A DNA stretch of 9,544 bases from DAOSXA01 sp964526835 (GTDB lineage: Bacteria; Zixibacteria; MSB-5A5; GN15; FEB-12). Below are positions 1-6,737 of the stretch, in pieces (positions within the stretch are counted from its first letter, which is position 1; every line of letters starts with the position of its first letter). Where the stretch lies: NCBI GenBank assembly GCA_964526835.1, contig CAZGMK010000057.1, positions 1 to 9,544 on the forward strand, written 5' to 3'. The notes beneath the pieces were generated by a model, which was given only the letters and a program-made list of their open reading frames with translations, was not told the origin of the DNA and made no database searches. A program made the position numbers and the translations under genes.

Positions 1-61
1 AAGTCTATTTTTTTCTTCGCCACCAATCGGAACATATTTATGAGAATCACTCTAACCGCCT

Positions 62-118
62 ACTTCACCCAACTTCACCCAAATGTACTGAACTTCAAGA
101 TACTGCACCCAACTTCAC
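62..118. repeat. short direct repeats, possible integrase arm-type sites
   Basis: The 10-mer ACTTCACCCA occurs twice in perfect tandem at 62-71 and 72-81, about one helical turn apart. The 13-mer CACCCAACTTCAC occurs at 66-78 and again exactly at 106-118. A weaker relative, ACTTCA, lies at 92-97. Lambda-type integrases bind short repeated arm sites beside the core, so repeats 67-123 bp from the orphan att copy at 185-206 fit that role. No binding is shown; the role is inferred from position. Confidence 0.45.
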
Positions 119-184
119 GTGGCTTAAGGCCTTGAAATGCAGGTAATTGCATCCATTGCAGCGACTTACGCTGATTCAATATCG

Positions 185-206
185 TCGAATCCCTGCCTCT
201 CCGCAT
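185..206 (+). other. orphan attachment-site copy (tRNA-Ser 3' end, attR-like)
   Basis: These 22 bp are identical, in the same orientation, to 7786-7807, which covers the T-loop, the 3' half of the T stem, the 3' acceptor strand, the discriminator base and three further bases of the tRNA-Ser gene. Identity stops sharply on both sides (G versus T before, T versus A after). The sequence before it (GATTCAATATCG) is not tRNA, so this is a free-standing tRNA-end fragment, as left at the distal junction of a tRNA-integrated element. Confidence 0.75.
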
Positions 207-363
207 TGATTTACCCGGGGAAAGCTAAATGGGCGATCGGTCAGGGATGCCTCTATTCGCGAAACGACCGGAAGAAGCACTCCCGGTAGCTAGGCTGCTT
301 GGTGTATCAATCCCGTCAAAAAACACTCGGAACCAGCCATAGTACCTGTATATTCAAAGGGTG
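207..363. other. non-coding gap between att copy and protease gene
   Basis: No gene is supported on either strand. The only signal noted is a TATATT hexamer at 349-354, which would place transcription start close to 361. It has no convincing -35 partner, so a promoter is not called. A TAG at 340-342 closes the reading frame of the following gene upstream. Confidence 0.5.
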
Positions 364-1461
364 ATGGATAAAGCCGAGAAGGACATACGAGCAGTCACCA
401 ACCTGTTAGCCGACCTGTTTCATATCGACGCCGTCTACCGGCGCGGCCCGCACGAAGTGGCCTACTCGCTGGGCTATCGTTTCAATCCACTGAAAGCGGT
501 CGGGCTGCTGCGCGACCGTCTCAAGACCGGCGGCTACAAGTTCAAAGTCGATGCCTCCGATGAAAACGTTGTGCTGACGGTCGACCCGCGCCGCCGTCTC
601 CGTATCCCCCGCACCAATATCATCCTGTTTCTCGTGACCCTGTTCACCGTCTACGTCGTGCCGGTTTTCGCCCGTCGCATGCTAGTCGCCGAGTCCTGGT
701 CGGAGGCAGTCGACCTTACAATGGCGGCCTTGGCCGATGGCGAGGGGCTGCTTTTCACGGCCGCCATGATCTCGATCCTGTTTGTCCACGAGATGGGCCA
801 TTTCATCGCCAGCCGTCGCCGCGGAATAGTGACCTCGCTGCCGTATTTCATCCCGGCCCCGAACATCATCGGGACTTTCGGGGCCATTATCAAATCGAAG
901 TCGCCTTTCTGGAACCGTCGCGACCTGATCGAGGTCGGTGCCGCCGGACCCATCGCCGGATGGATCGTGGCCGTAGCCTGGTTGTGGTTCGGCTTGCAGT
1001 ATAGCCAGGTATTGCCGCAACCGGAATTCCGGCCGATCGATCTGCTGTTCTCGATGGACGGCGAATCGCTTCTGATGCGCTTGTCGACGTGGTTGATCTT
1101 GGGCCCGGCTCCCGAGGGGCACTACTATCGTTTGTCGGAAGCCGCTTTCGCCGGCTGGGTCGGGCTGCTGGTGACCGCCATCAATATGCTACCGATAGGG
1201 CAACTCGATGGAGGGCATGTAGTATATGGCCTTGCGCGCCGCCGTCAGCACCTGCTTGGCATGCTGGCCACCGGAGGGCTGATTTTGTTGGGGTTGCAGT
1301 CGCCGGTATGGTGGTTTTTCGCGGCCTTTGGATTGATCTTCGGTATGAAACATCCGCCGACGCTCGACGACAACCATGAGCCGAGTACGTCAGCCAGGGT
1401 AATGGGCTGGATGGCGCTGGCGATCCTGGTGCTGTCGTTTACGCCCGTACCTTTTCGTTAG
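364..1461 (+). CDS. M50-family (site-2 protease-like) membrane zinc metalloprotease
   Basis: Intramembrane protease of the M50/S2P class, which cleaves membrane-spanning substrates such as anti-sigma factors; its own substrate is unknown. A soluble N-terminal region (about residues 1-80) precedes a first hydrophobic span (about 85-104). The zinc motif HEMGH is at residues 142-146 inside a hydrophobic segment. The third-ligand motif NMLPIGQLDGGH is at 274-285. Other hydrophobic segments lie near 195-215, 295-330 and the C-terminus. The N-terminal region plus 'PNIIGTFGAIIKSKSPFWNRRDLIEVGAAGP' resembles the EGY1/cyanobacterial-type S2P branch. The start is uncertain: GTG at 361 and ATG at 364 are adjacent, and AAAGG at 356-360 sits too close to either for a standard ribosome site, so a leaderless message is possible. 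Length (365 aa) suits the family. The 3' end overlaps the convergent HD-GYP gene by 23 bp. Confidence 0.9.
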   Translation: MDKAEKDIRAVTNLLADLFHIDAVYRRGPHEVAYSLGYRFNPLKAVGLLRDRLKTGGYKFKVDASDENVVLTVDPRRRLRIPRTNIILFLVTLFTVYVVPVFARRMLVAESWSEAVDLTMAALADGEGLLFTAAMISILFVHEMGHFIASRRRGIVTSLPYFIPAPNIIGTFGAIIKSKSPFWNRRDLIEVGAAGPIAGWIVAVAWLWFGLQYSQVLPQPEFRPIDLLFSMDGESLLMRLSTWLILGPAPEGHYYRLSEAAFAGWVGLLVTAINMLPIGQLDGGHVVYGLARRRQHLLGMLATGGLILLGLQSPVWWFFAAFGLIFGMKHPPTLDDNHEPSTSARVMGWMALAILVLSFTPVPFR

Positions 1462-2953
1462 ACAGCAAGTTGCGGATCTGCTCGATATTTTCCTCGTGTC
1501 CGAACATTGACTTGAAGTCAACCGTCCCATCCAGAAGAATCTCGATGAATGCCTGGACAATCTCCGGGTCGAACTGGGTGCCGCTGAACTTGATAAGCTC
1601 CGAAACCGCCTGGCGGACGCTGGCGCCCTTGCGGTAGGGACGGTCGGACAGGATGGCGTCGAAAGTGTCGGCTACGGTCAGCAGGCGGCCCTCGATAGGG
1701 ATCTCCTCGCCGGCCAGGCCGTTGGGATAGCCGGTGCCGTCATACCATTCATGGTGAGCGATGATGTAAGGGATAGCGGGTCGGAAGAGATCGATGCCGT
1801 CGATGATCATCAGGCCGACCTCCGGATGGGCCATCATGCTCTGACGTTCCTCATCGGTCAGTCGCCCAGGTTTGTTGAGGATGCGATCGGGCACGCCGAT
1901 CTTGCCGATATCGTGCAGCGTGCATCCCATGACCAGATGCTCCAGGCGACGCTCGCTCCATTTCATGCGGCGGGCGACCATTTCGGCCAGGCGGCAGACC
2001 CTGTCGGTGTGGCCGGCGGTGCATTCATCACGGGCTTCAATGGCGTTGGCCAGGCCACGGATCGCCTGCAGGTAGGACGTTTTGAGGTCGCGATAGAGAC
2101 GCTGGTTGGCCATGGCCGCTCCGGCCGAGCCGGCCAGGATGCTCAGGACGCTCATCTGACCCTGGGTGATGTGATTGAACCTTGTCATTACCAGGACATT
2201 GATGACGCCGTACAACTGGCGGGTATGCACAATCGGCTGCGAGATGAATATCCGGGCCAGCGGTTCGGCCCCGTCCTGAAGGCGCTCCACGTAGACCCTG
2301 GGGCGGGACACGCGTCCGGATTTGAAGGCCTCGACGGCGGATTCATCGAGCACCACCGAGCGGTACTGGTCTCGTTTTCCCTCGTAGGTAGTGCGCAGGG
2401 TCTCACCGGACTTGGGATCGACCGCAATGATACCCACGGCCACGGCGTCGGTTTCCTTGCAAGCCGACCGCGCCACCATGGCCACGAACTCATTGATGTC
2501 GACATCGGCGCCCGCGGCGCCGGCTACCTTGAGGAACTCCACCTGGGCTTTCAGGTGCATGTTCTCTCGCAAGATCTGCTGGTGGGCCAGACCGCGCCGA
2601 ATAGTGGCCCGAAGCATCTCCAGCTTGAACGGTTTGACCAGGAAGTCGTAAGCCCCGGCTTTCAATACGCTGACCGCGGTTTGTACTGTCGGGTGGGCGG
2701 TCATCAGAATAACCACCGCATCCTGATGCTCGGCCAGGGTGGCCTCTAGCATCTGAACCCCGGAATACTCCCCCATGACCAGATCAGAGAGCAGTAGATC
2801 GACCTGATTGTTATGAATATACTCCAGCGCCGACGAGGGGTCGGAAATGGACACGCAATTACAATCCTCCGACGCCAGCGCCTCGACAATGATATTGCAG
2901 ATGTACTTCTCGTCATCTACAATGAGTATGTTTGGGCTCTGATTAGCGTCCAT
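1439..2953 (-). CDS. response regulator with REC, GAF and HD-GYP domains (c-di-GMP phosphodiesterase)
   Basis: Two-component output protein predicted to hydrolyse cyclic di-GMP. Residues 8-122 form a receiver domain: acidic pair D13-D14, phosphoacceptor D57 (LLLSDLVMG), T85 and K107 (LVKPF). A short helical linker leads to a GAF-like sensor domain (about 150-285). The HD-GYP domain (about 295-485) is complete: H315, H347-D348 (LHDIGK), H376, HHEWYDGTGYP at 400-410, and D429 (VADTFDAIL). All expected metal-ligand and signature residues are visible, so activity is likely. An in-frame TTG gives a 20-residue longer form, but ATG at 2953 is preferred because GAGGTGG lies just upstream and the protein then begins shortly before the receiver. 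It follows lipA on the same strand with a 119-bp gap. No partner histidine kinase is in the window. Confidence 0.93.
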   Translation of the reverse strand: MDANQSPNILIVDDEKYICNIIVEALASEDCNCVSISDPSSALEYIHNNQVDLLLSDLVMGEYSGVQMLEATLAEHQDAVVILMTAHPTVQTAVSVLKAGAYDFLVKPFKLEMLRATIRRGLAHQQILRENMHLKAQVEFLKVAGAAGADVDINEFVAMVARSACKETDAVAVGIIAVDPKSGETLRTTYEGKRDQYRSVVLDESAVEAFKSGRVSRPRVYVERLQDGAEPLARIFISQPIVHTRQLYGVINVLVMTRFNHITQGQMSVLSILAGSAGAAMANQRLYRDLKTSYLQAIRGLANAIEARDECTAGHTDRVCRLAEMVARRMKWSERRLEHLVMGCTLHDIGKIGVPDRILNKPGRLTDEERQSMMAHPEVGLMIIDGIDLFRPAIPYIIAHHEWYDGTGYPNGLAGEEIPIEGRLLTVADTFDAILSDRPYRKGASVRQAVSELIKFSGTQFDPEIVQAFIEILLDGTVDFKSMFGHEENIEQIRNLLSNEKVRA

Positions 2954-2955
2954 AA

Positions 2956-2962
2956 CCACCTC
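2956..2962 (-). promoter_or_regulatory. ribosome binding site of the HD-GYP gene
   Basis: GAGGTGG on the minus strand ends 2 nt before the ATG at 2953 (4 nt if only GAGGT is counted). It supports this start over the upstream TTG at 3013. Confidence 0.5.
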
Positions 2963-3072
2963 ATGTCTGTGTCGTACCAATTCTCTTATCGGAGGGTGGT
3001 CAGGAAGCAACACCGTTTGACGGCGAATCGCAGGAGACTGTTGAAAGTTTGGACTACTGCGAGGAAACTGAG

Positions 3073-3921
3073 CTACAGGTACTCTTCAGCCCGGTATGAG
3101 GAACGGACCAACGGGGCTGCAAAGACTTTGCCGATTCCGGTCGCCCGTGCAGCCTCGGCCAGGCGGTCGAATTCCTCAGGGGGGACATAGCGATCAATTG
3201 GATGATGTTTCTTCGACGGCGCCAGGTACTGGCCGATGGTCAATACCCTCACTCCCGAAGCGGCGAGATCGACAAAGACGGCTTCCAGTTCTTCCATGGT
3301 CTCACCGACGCCCACCATCAGCCCGGACTTGATGACCATCTTCGAGTTGTCGGCCATATACCCCAGCAGGCCTAACGACCGCCGATAATCCGCCCCCGGA
3401 CGGACGGTCGGGTAAAGCCGCGGGACGGTTTCAACATTGTGATTGAATACCTCCGGGTTGGCCCTGATAATTATTCCGGGAGCCTCGGGGCAGTTCCGAA
3501 AGTCGGGAGTAAGGAGTTCGATACTGGCCTCGGGCAGCCGCTTGCGCAGTTCGGTGACGGTGGAGGCAAAGTGCCCGGCGCCGCCGTCCGCCAGATCGTC
3601 ACGGGTTACCGACGTGACCACGACGTGGCGCAGCTTGAGTTGAGCCGCAACCTGGGCGATGCGAACAGGTTCGTCCGGGTCGAGAGGAGCGGGTCGTCCT
3701 GTCTGGATATTGCAGAAGCGGCAATTGCGGGTACACTGGGGCCCTAAAATCAGGAAGGTGGCTGTTCCCCGGTTGAAACACTCGCCCCGGTTGGGGCAAT
3801 TGGCCGCCTGACAGACGGTGTGAAGGCTCCGGTCGGCCAGCAGATGGCTGACCCGTTCGTAGCCGCTTCCGCTGAAAGCGGTCACTTTGAGCCAGGGTGG
3901 TTTGCGTGGTCCGGTACTCAT
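3073..3921 (-). CDS. lipA: lipoyl synthase
   Basis: Radical SAM enzyme that inserts two sulfurs into protein-bound octanoyl groups to make lipoyl cofactor for 2-oxoacid dehydrogenases and the glycine cleavage system; cytoplasmic. The auxiliary-cluster motif CX4CX5C is at C37, C42 and C48 (CQAANCPNRGEC). The radical SAM motif CX3CX2C is at C63, C67 and C70 (CTRNCRFC). The C-terminal RSSY, whose serine helps bind the auxiliary cluster, is at 273-276. At 282 aa it is normal length for LipA. ATG at 3921 is preferred over the in-frame TTG at 3927 because GAGGAA lies 7 nt before the ATG and only 1 nt before the TTG. No lipB or dehydrogenase gene is adjacent. The HD-GYP gene lies downstream on the same strand and may or may not be co-transcribed. 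Confidence 0.96.
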   Translation of the reverse strand: MSTGPRKPPWLKVTAFSGSGYERVSHLLADRSLHTVCQAANCPNRGECFNRGTATFLILGPQCTRNCRFCNIQTGRPAPLDPDEPVRIAQVAAQLKLRHVVVTSVTRDDLADGGAGHFASTVTELRKRLPEASIELLTPDFRNCPEAPGIIIRANPEVFNHNVETVPRLYPTVRPGADYRRSLGLLGYMADNSKMVIKSGLMVGVGETMEELEAVFVDLAASGVRVLTIGQYLAPSKKHHPIDRYVPPEEFDRLAEAARATGIGKVFAAPLVRSSYRAEEYL

Positions 3922-3928
3922 TGTCAAT

Positions 3929-3934
3929 TTCCTC
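3929..3934 (-). promoter_or_regulatory. ribosome binding site of lipA
   Basis: GAGGAA on the minus strand, 7 nt from ATG 3921. It decides the start codon against the nearby TTG at 3927. Confidence 0.6.
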
Positions 3935-4064
3935 GTGACGGCCGACCTGTGTATGGTCCTCCGGCAACATAACCAACGTTCGGAAGCGAGAGCCGTTGGC
4001 GTTGCGGCTCAAAATATACAGGAAAAAGCCGATAATCGAAAGGAAGTCCCGAAAGATCCGCGCA
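3935..4064. other. divergent intergenic region between lipA and the PKD/dockerin gene
   Basis: Two genes start here in opposite directions, so it must serve both. An AT-rich patch (AAAATATACA, 4011-4020) and TTGGCG (3996-4001) are present, but their spacing (13 bp to TATACA) is wrong for a standard sigma-70 promoter. No operator or terminator is called. Confidence 0.4.
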
Positions 4065-4070
4065 AAGGAG
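4065..4070 (+). promoter_or_regulatory. ribosome binding site of the PKD/dockerin gene
   Basis: AAGGAG lies 7 nt before the ATG at 4078, a strong canonical site that fixes the start in front of the signal peptide. Confidence 0.8.
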
Positions 4071-4077
4071 TTGCCGC

Positions 4078-6651
4078 ATGGTTCGTCGCGTTCTCGCCGT
4101 CGGTTTCATATCGATACTACTGATGTCTGTCGCCGCTTCGGCCGCCGATCGGTCCAGAGTGTCCATTCGTCCACTGGACCAGACCGCTCCGCGCCAACTC
4201 AATCCGGCTCCTCGTCTTGCGGCCGCCGATACGTGTACGGCCATTGCCATTGATTCTCTGGTCTGGCTGGTGGACAGCTGGCTGTTTGGCGATGAGCTCT
4301 ACAAGGTCTTGTTGGATCCGTCGGAAACCTGCGCCAATCCCTACCCCTTTGCGATTCACGAGGTGCACATGGTCGTCTATTTCGACGGCACCACCCCGTT
4401 TACCTACAGTGGCGATGTCGAGGCGGTCGATTACTCAGACCCGAGCTGTCCACTGCCGGACACGATTCTCGGCGTCTCGCCCACCTACTCGGATGTCGTC
4501 CCGGCTGCTGATCTGTATGATGTCTGGGTGGAATTCGATCCGCCCATTGTCGTCAATGGACCGTTCTTTGCGGGTTTCTACGTCGGACCGGATCTGGACC
4601 AGAACGCCGTCCCATGCCTGGTCACCGATGATTCTCCGGAACTGTGCAACTCCTACAACATCTGGGATGAGTCGATAGGCTGGGTCGATCTGTGCGCCAA
4701 CGAGTGGTTTTCTTTCCCCGGCAAGCTGGCGATATTCGCGGTCGGGACCTCGGGGGGAGGCAGCGGGGGCGATGAGGTGATGGCGGCTTTCGCAGCCAGT
4801 CCAACGACGACGTGCCCGTACAACTCGGTCAGCTTTAGCAACCAGTCCACCGGCGGCGCATCAAGCTATTTCTGGGATTTCGGCGACGGACAGACTTCGA
4901 CACTGACCAATCCCAGTCACAGCTACGATCAGGCGGGCCGGTACACGGTCAGTCTGACGGCCAACGGGCCATCGGGCTCAGACACCGAGACCAAAGCCGA
5001 TTACATCACGGTCTCGAGTATGCCCGGTGCCCAGTTCATCGCCAGTCCCACCAGCGGGGGGGCCCCGCTGACCGTAAGCTTCACCGACCAGTCAAGCAAT
5101 GCGACCTCGTGGGCCTGGAACTTCGGTGATGGCGCAACCTCGGGTCAGCAACATCCGACTCATACCTATATCAACCCGGGCGACTACACGGTAGTCCTCA
5201 GTGCCTACAACAACTGCGGCAATGATCTCGAGACGAAAACAGCATATGTGAGCGTCGGCGGTTCGTCCGAGGCGGCGGCGATTGAGTGGTTGCATCCGTC
5301 TGTGGGGCAGGTGTTGCGCGGGAGCGTCGATCTCTGGGCGGCGGATTCATCTGTTCCCGGCGCTATAGACTATGTGACCTTTGAGTATTCCGGTGGTGGA
5401 TCCTGGCAGATAATCGGCACCGATTTCGATGGGACCTCGCCGCTGCGCAACGGGTCTTCAGCGGCAGTCGCCGGAACCGGTTTCAGCTATGAATGGGATT
5501 TCAGCGGACTGCCCGAAGGCACCTATCAGGTCCGGGCGCTGGCCCATGACACGATGGGGAGTGTGAGCGCCGACACTGTGAGTGTCTATCTGGAGCCGAC
5601 CCCCCCGATCGCTTCGATCATCTCACCGCGACCGGGCGATGCTTTCTGTACCGAATTGGCGCTGCTGATGACGTCACCCGACGAGAACCTCAATTACGTC
5701 GAGGTTCATCGCCGCAACGCCCAACTCGACTACAGCGCCGGCCTGAGCACAACCTCGGCCGCCGGAATGAACTGCGGCCCGGCCGCAGCGGCGATCCTTG
5801 CCAGACTATGGGCCGACCGCGGCTACGCCACAATGGAGGCAGGCGGCGCCACGTTGAGCGTCGGGCAACTTACCGACAGCCTGGCGGTTCGGACCAAGAC
5901 TAGTGTCGACGACGGCAGTTATGACGAGCTCCTTTATCGAGCGATGAGATACTACTTCGCAGAGCACGGCAACCTCCTCGACTTCAGATACACCCGTTAT
6001 CCCGGCTACTATGACCTGCGCCGTCTTGTTGAAGAGGAACAGGCCGGGGTCATGGTAGCACTGTCCGGCAGTCGCGGACTCTGGTTGGCGGTTGACGGAT
6101 TCACCGGCTGGCCCGGGTCGGGCGATCCCTGGACCCTCCGGGTGTCGGATCCCACGAGCGGCACAATCAGAGAACTGCCAATGCGCCAGAGCAGTGAATG
6201 GCAGGTGCAATACAGCGGTCTGTGGCTGACCCTCGATATCGCTGTCGCCGTGATTGCCAAAGCGCATACCGTGTCGCGGCAATTGATGGGCGCGGACTTC
6301 GACGGTTCCGATGGCTGGTCATTTGCCTGGACACCGACTGACATAGTCACCGAGGACAGCCTGTATTACTTCCGAACGACTGGCCGCGACGCTGGCGGCC
6401 TGACCGGATATGACTGCATACTCCTGCAGTACGCCTGCGGTTCCTCGTACGAATCGGGGGACTACAACGGCGACAACGTCGCCAATATCATGGACCTGTC
6501 CTATCTAGTGGATTTCATTACATCCGATGGACCGGAGCCAGTTGGTGGTCCCGAACGAGCCGACGCCAACGGCGACGGTCATGTCAACATCGCAGACGTG
6601 GTCTACTACATGAACTTTCTGTTCGGCAGCAGTTCCCCGCCGTCCTACTGA
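4078..6651 (+). CDS. secreted multidomain protein: PKD repeats, C39-like domain, dockerin
   Basis: 857-aa exported protein; exact function not recognised. Residues 1-23 form a signal peptide (basic MVRR, hydrophobic core, cleavage probably after ASA). A beta-rich N-terminal domain of no family I can name spans about 50-222. A Gly/Ser linker leads to PKD domain 1 (about 235-314, WDFGDG at 266-271) and PKD domain 2 (about 317-395, WNFGDG at 347-352). An Ig-like repeat follows (402-506). A second copy starting at 511 is interrupted near 556 by about 180 residues resembling a C39-type cysteine peptidase (C566-G-P; DP at 691-692), then resumes at about 736 (MGADFDG). The histidine expected near 668 is absent (GLWLAVDGF), so catalysis is doubtful. 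A C-terminal dockerin (795-857) has two calcium loops: D795, N797, D799, N803, D806 and D829, N831, D833, N837, D840. It could be an adhesin or a scaffold-bound surface protein. Confidence 0.85.
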   Translation: MVRRVLAVGFISILLMSVAASAADRSRVSIRPLDQTAPRQLNPAPRLAAADTCTAIAIDSLVWLVDSWLFGDELYKVLLDPSETCANPYPFAIHEVHMVVYFDGTTPFTYSGDVEAVDYSDPSCPLPDTILGVSPTYSDVVPAADLYDVWVEFDPPIVVNGPFFAGFYVGPDLDQNAVPCLVTDDSPELCNSYNIWDESIGWVDLCANEWFSFPGKLAIFAVGTSGGGSGGDEVMAAFAASPTTTCPYNSVSFSNQSTGGASSYFWDFGDGQTSTLTNPSHSYDQAGRYTVSLTANGPSGSDTETKADYITVSSMPGAQFIASPTSGGAPLTVSFTDQSSNATSWAWNFGDGATSGQQHPTHTYINPGDYTVVLSAYNNCGNDLETKTAYVSVGGSSEAAAIEWLHPSVGQVLRGSVDLWAADSSVPGAIDYVTFEYSGGGSWQIIGTDFDGTSPLRNGSSAAVAGTGFSYEWDFSGLPEGTYQVRALAHDTMGSVSADTVSVYLEPTPPIASIISPRPGDAFCTELALLMTSPDENLNYVEVHRRNAQLDYSAGLSTTSAAGMNCGPAAAAILARLWADRGYATMEAGGATLSVGQLTDSLAVRTKTSVDDGSYDELLYRAMRYYFAEHGNLLDFRYTRYPGYYDLRRLVEEEQAGVMVALSGSRGLWLAVDGFTGWPGSGDPWTLRVSDPTSGTIRELPMRQSSEWQVQYSGLWLTLDIAVAVIAKAHTVSRQLMGADFDGSDGWSFAWTPTDIVTEDSLYYFRTTGRDAGGLTGYDCILLQYACGSSYESGDYNGDNVANIMDLSYLVDFITSDGPEPVGGPERADANGDGHVNIADVVYYMNFLFGSSSPPSY

Positions 6652-6737
6652 TCGTCTGCAGTGGCGCTCACGGGAGTCGGTTCAGCCGACCATAGCTTGA
6701 TCCTTGCCAATCGCCTCGCATCTGGCTATCCTCGGGC

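Larger units (their letters stand above)
1..206. mobile_element. probable right end of an integrated element (partial, extends left)
   Basis: Inference. This stretch is visibly AT-richer than what follows (23 G+C in the first 60 bases), has no convincing gene, contains short direct repeats like integrase arm sites, and ends in an exact copy of the 3' end of tRNA-Ser. In tRNA-targeting elements the far end is marked by just such a tRNA-end duplicate. The element body and its own integrase would lie left of the window. A frame open from position 3 to a stop at 144-146 (47 codons) has no recognisable content and is not called. Confidence 0.45.

Noticed and set aside
3..146. Frame open from the left edge to a stop at 144-146, possible gene tail
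   Set aside because: It covers the tandem ACTTCACCCA repeats and has no recognisable protein character; a second frame here is open almost as long, so it has no discriminating value.
185..206. Degraded tRNA-Ser pseudogene
   Set aside because: Identity covers only the last 22 bp with sharp ends and no trace of anticodon or acceptor 5' sequence, which fits an att duplicate better than decay of a whole gene.
1751..2749. Long plus-strand open frame (332 codons) antisense to the HD-GYP gene
   Set aside because: It mirrors a clearly coding minus-strand gene with all REC and HD-GYP motifs; its peptide has no recognisable domain and is a GC-driven shadow.
6676..6690. Hairpin GTCGG-TTCAG-CCGAC after the dockerin gene as a terminator
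   Set aside because: The stem is only five pairs and no T-run follows, so it does not qualify as an intrinsic terminator.
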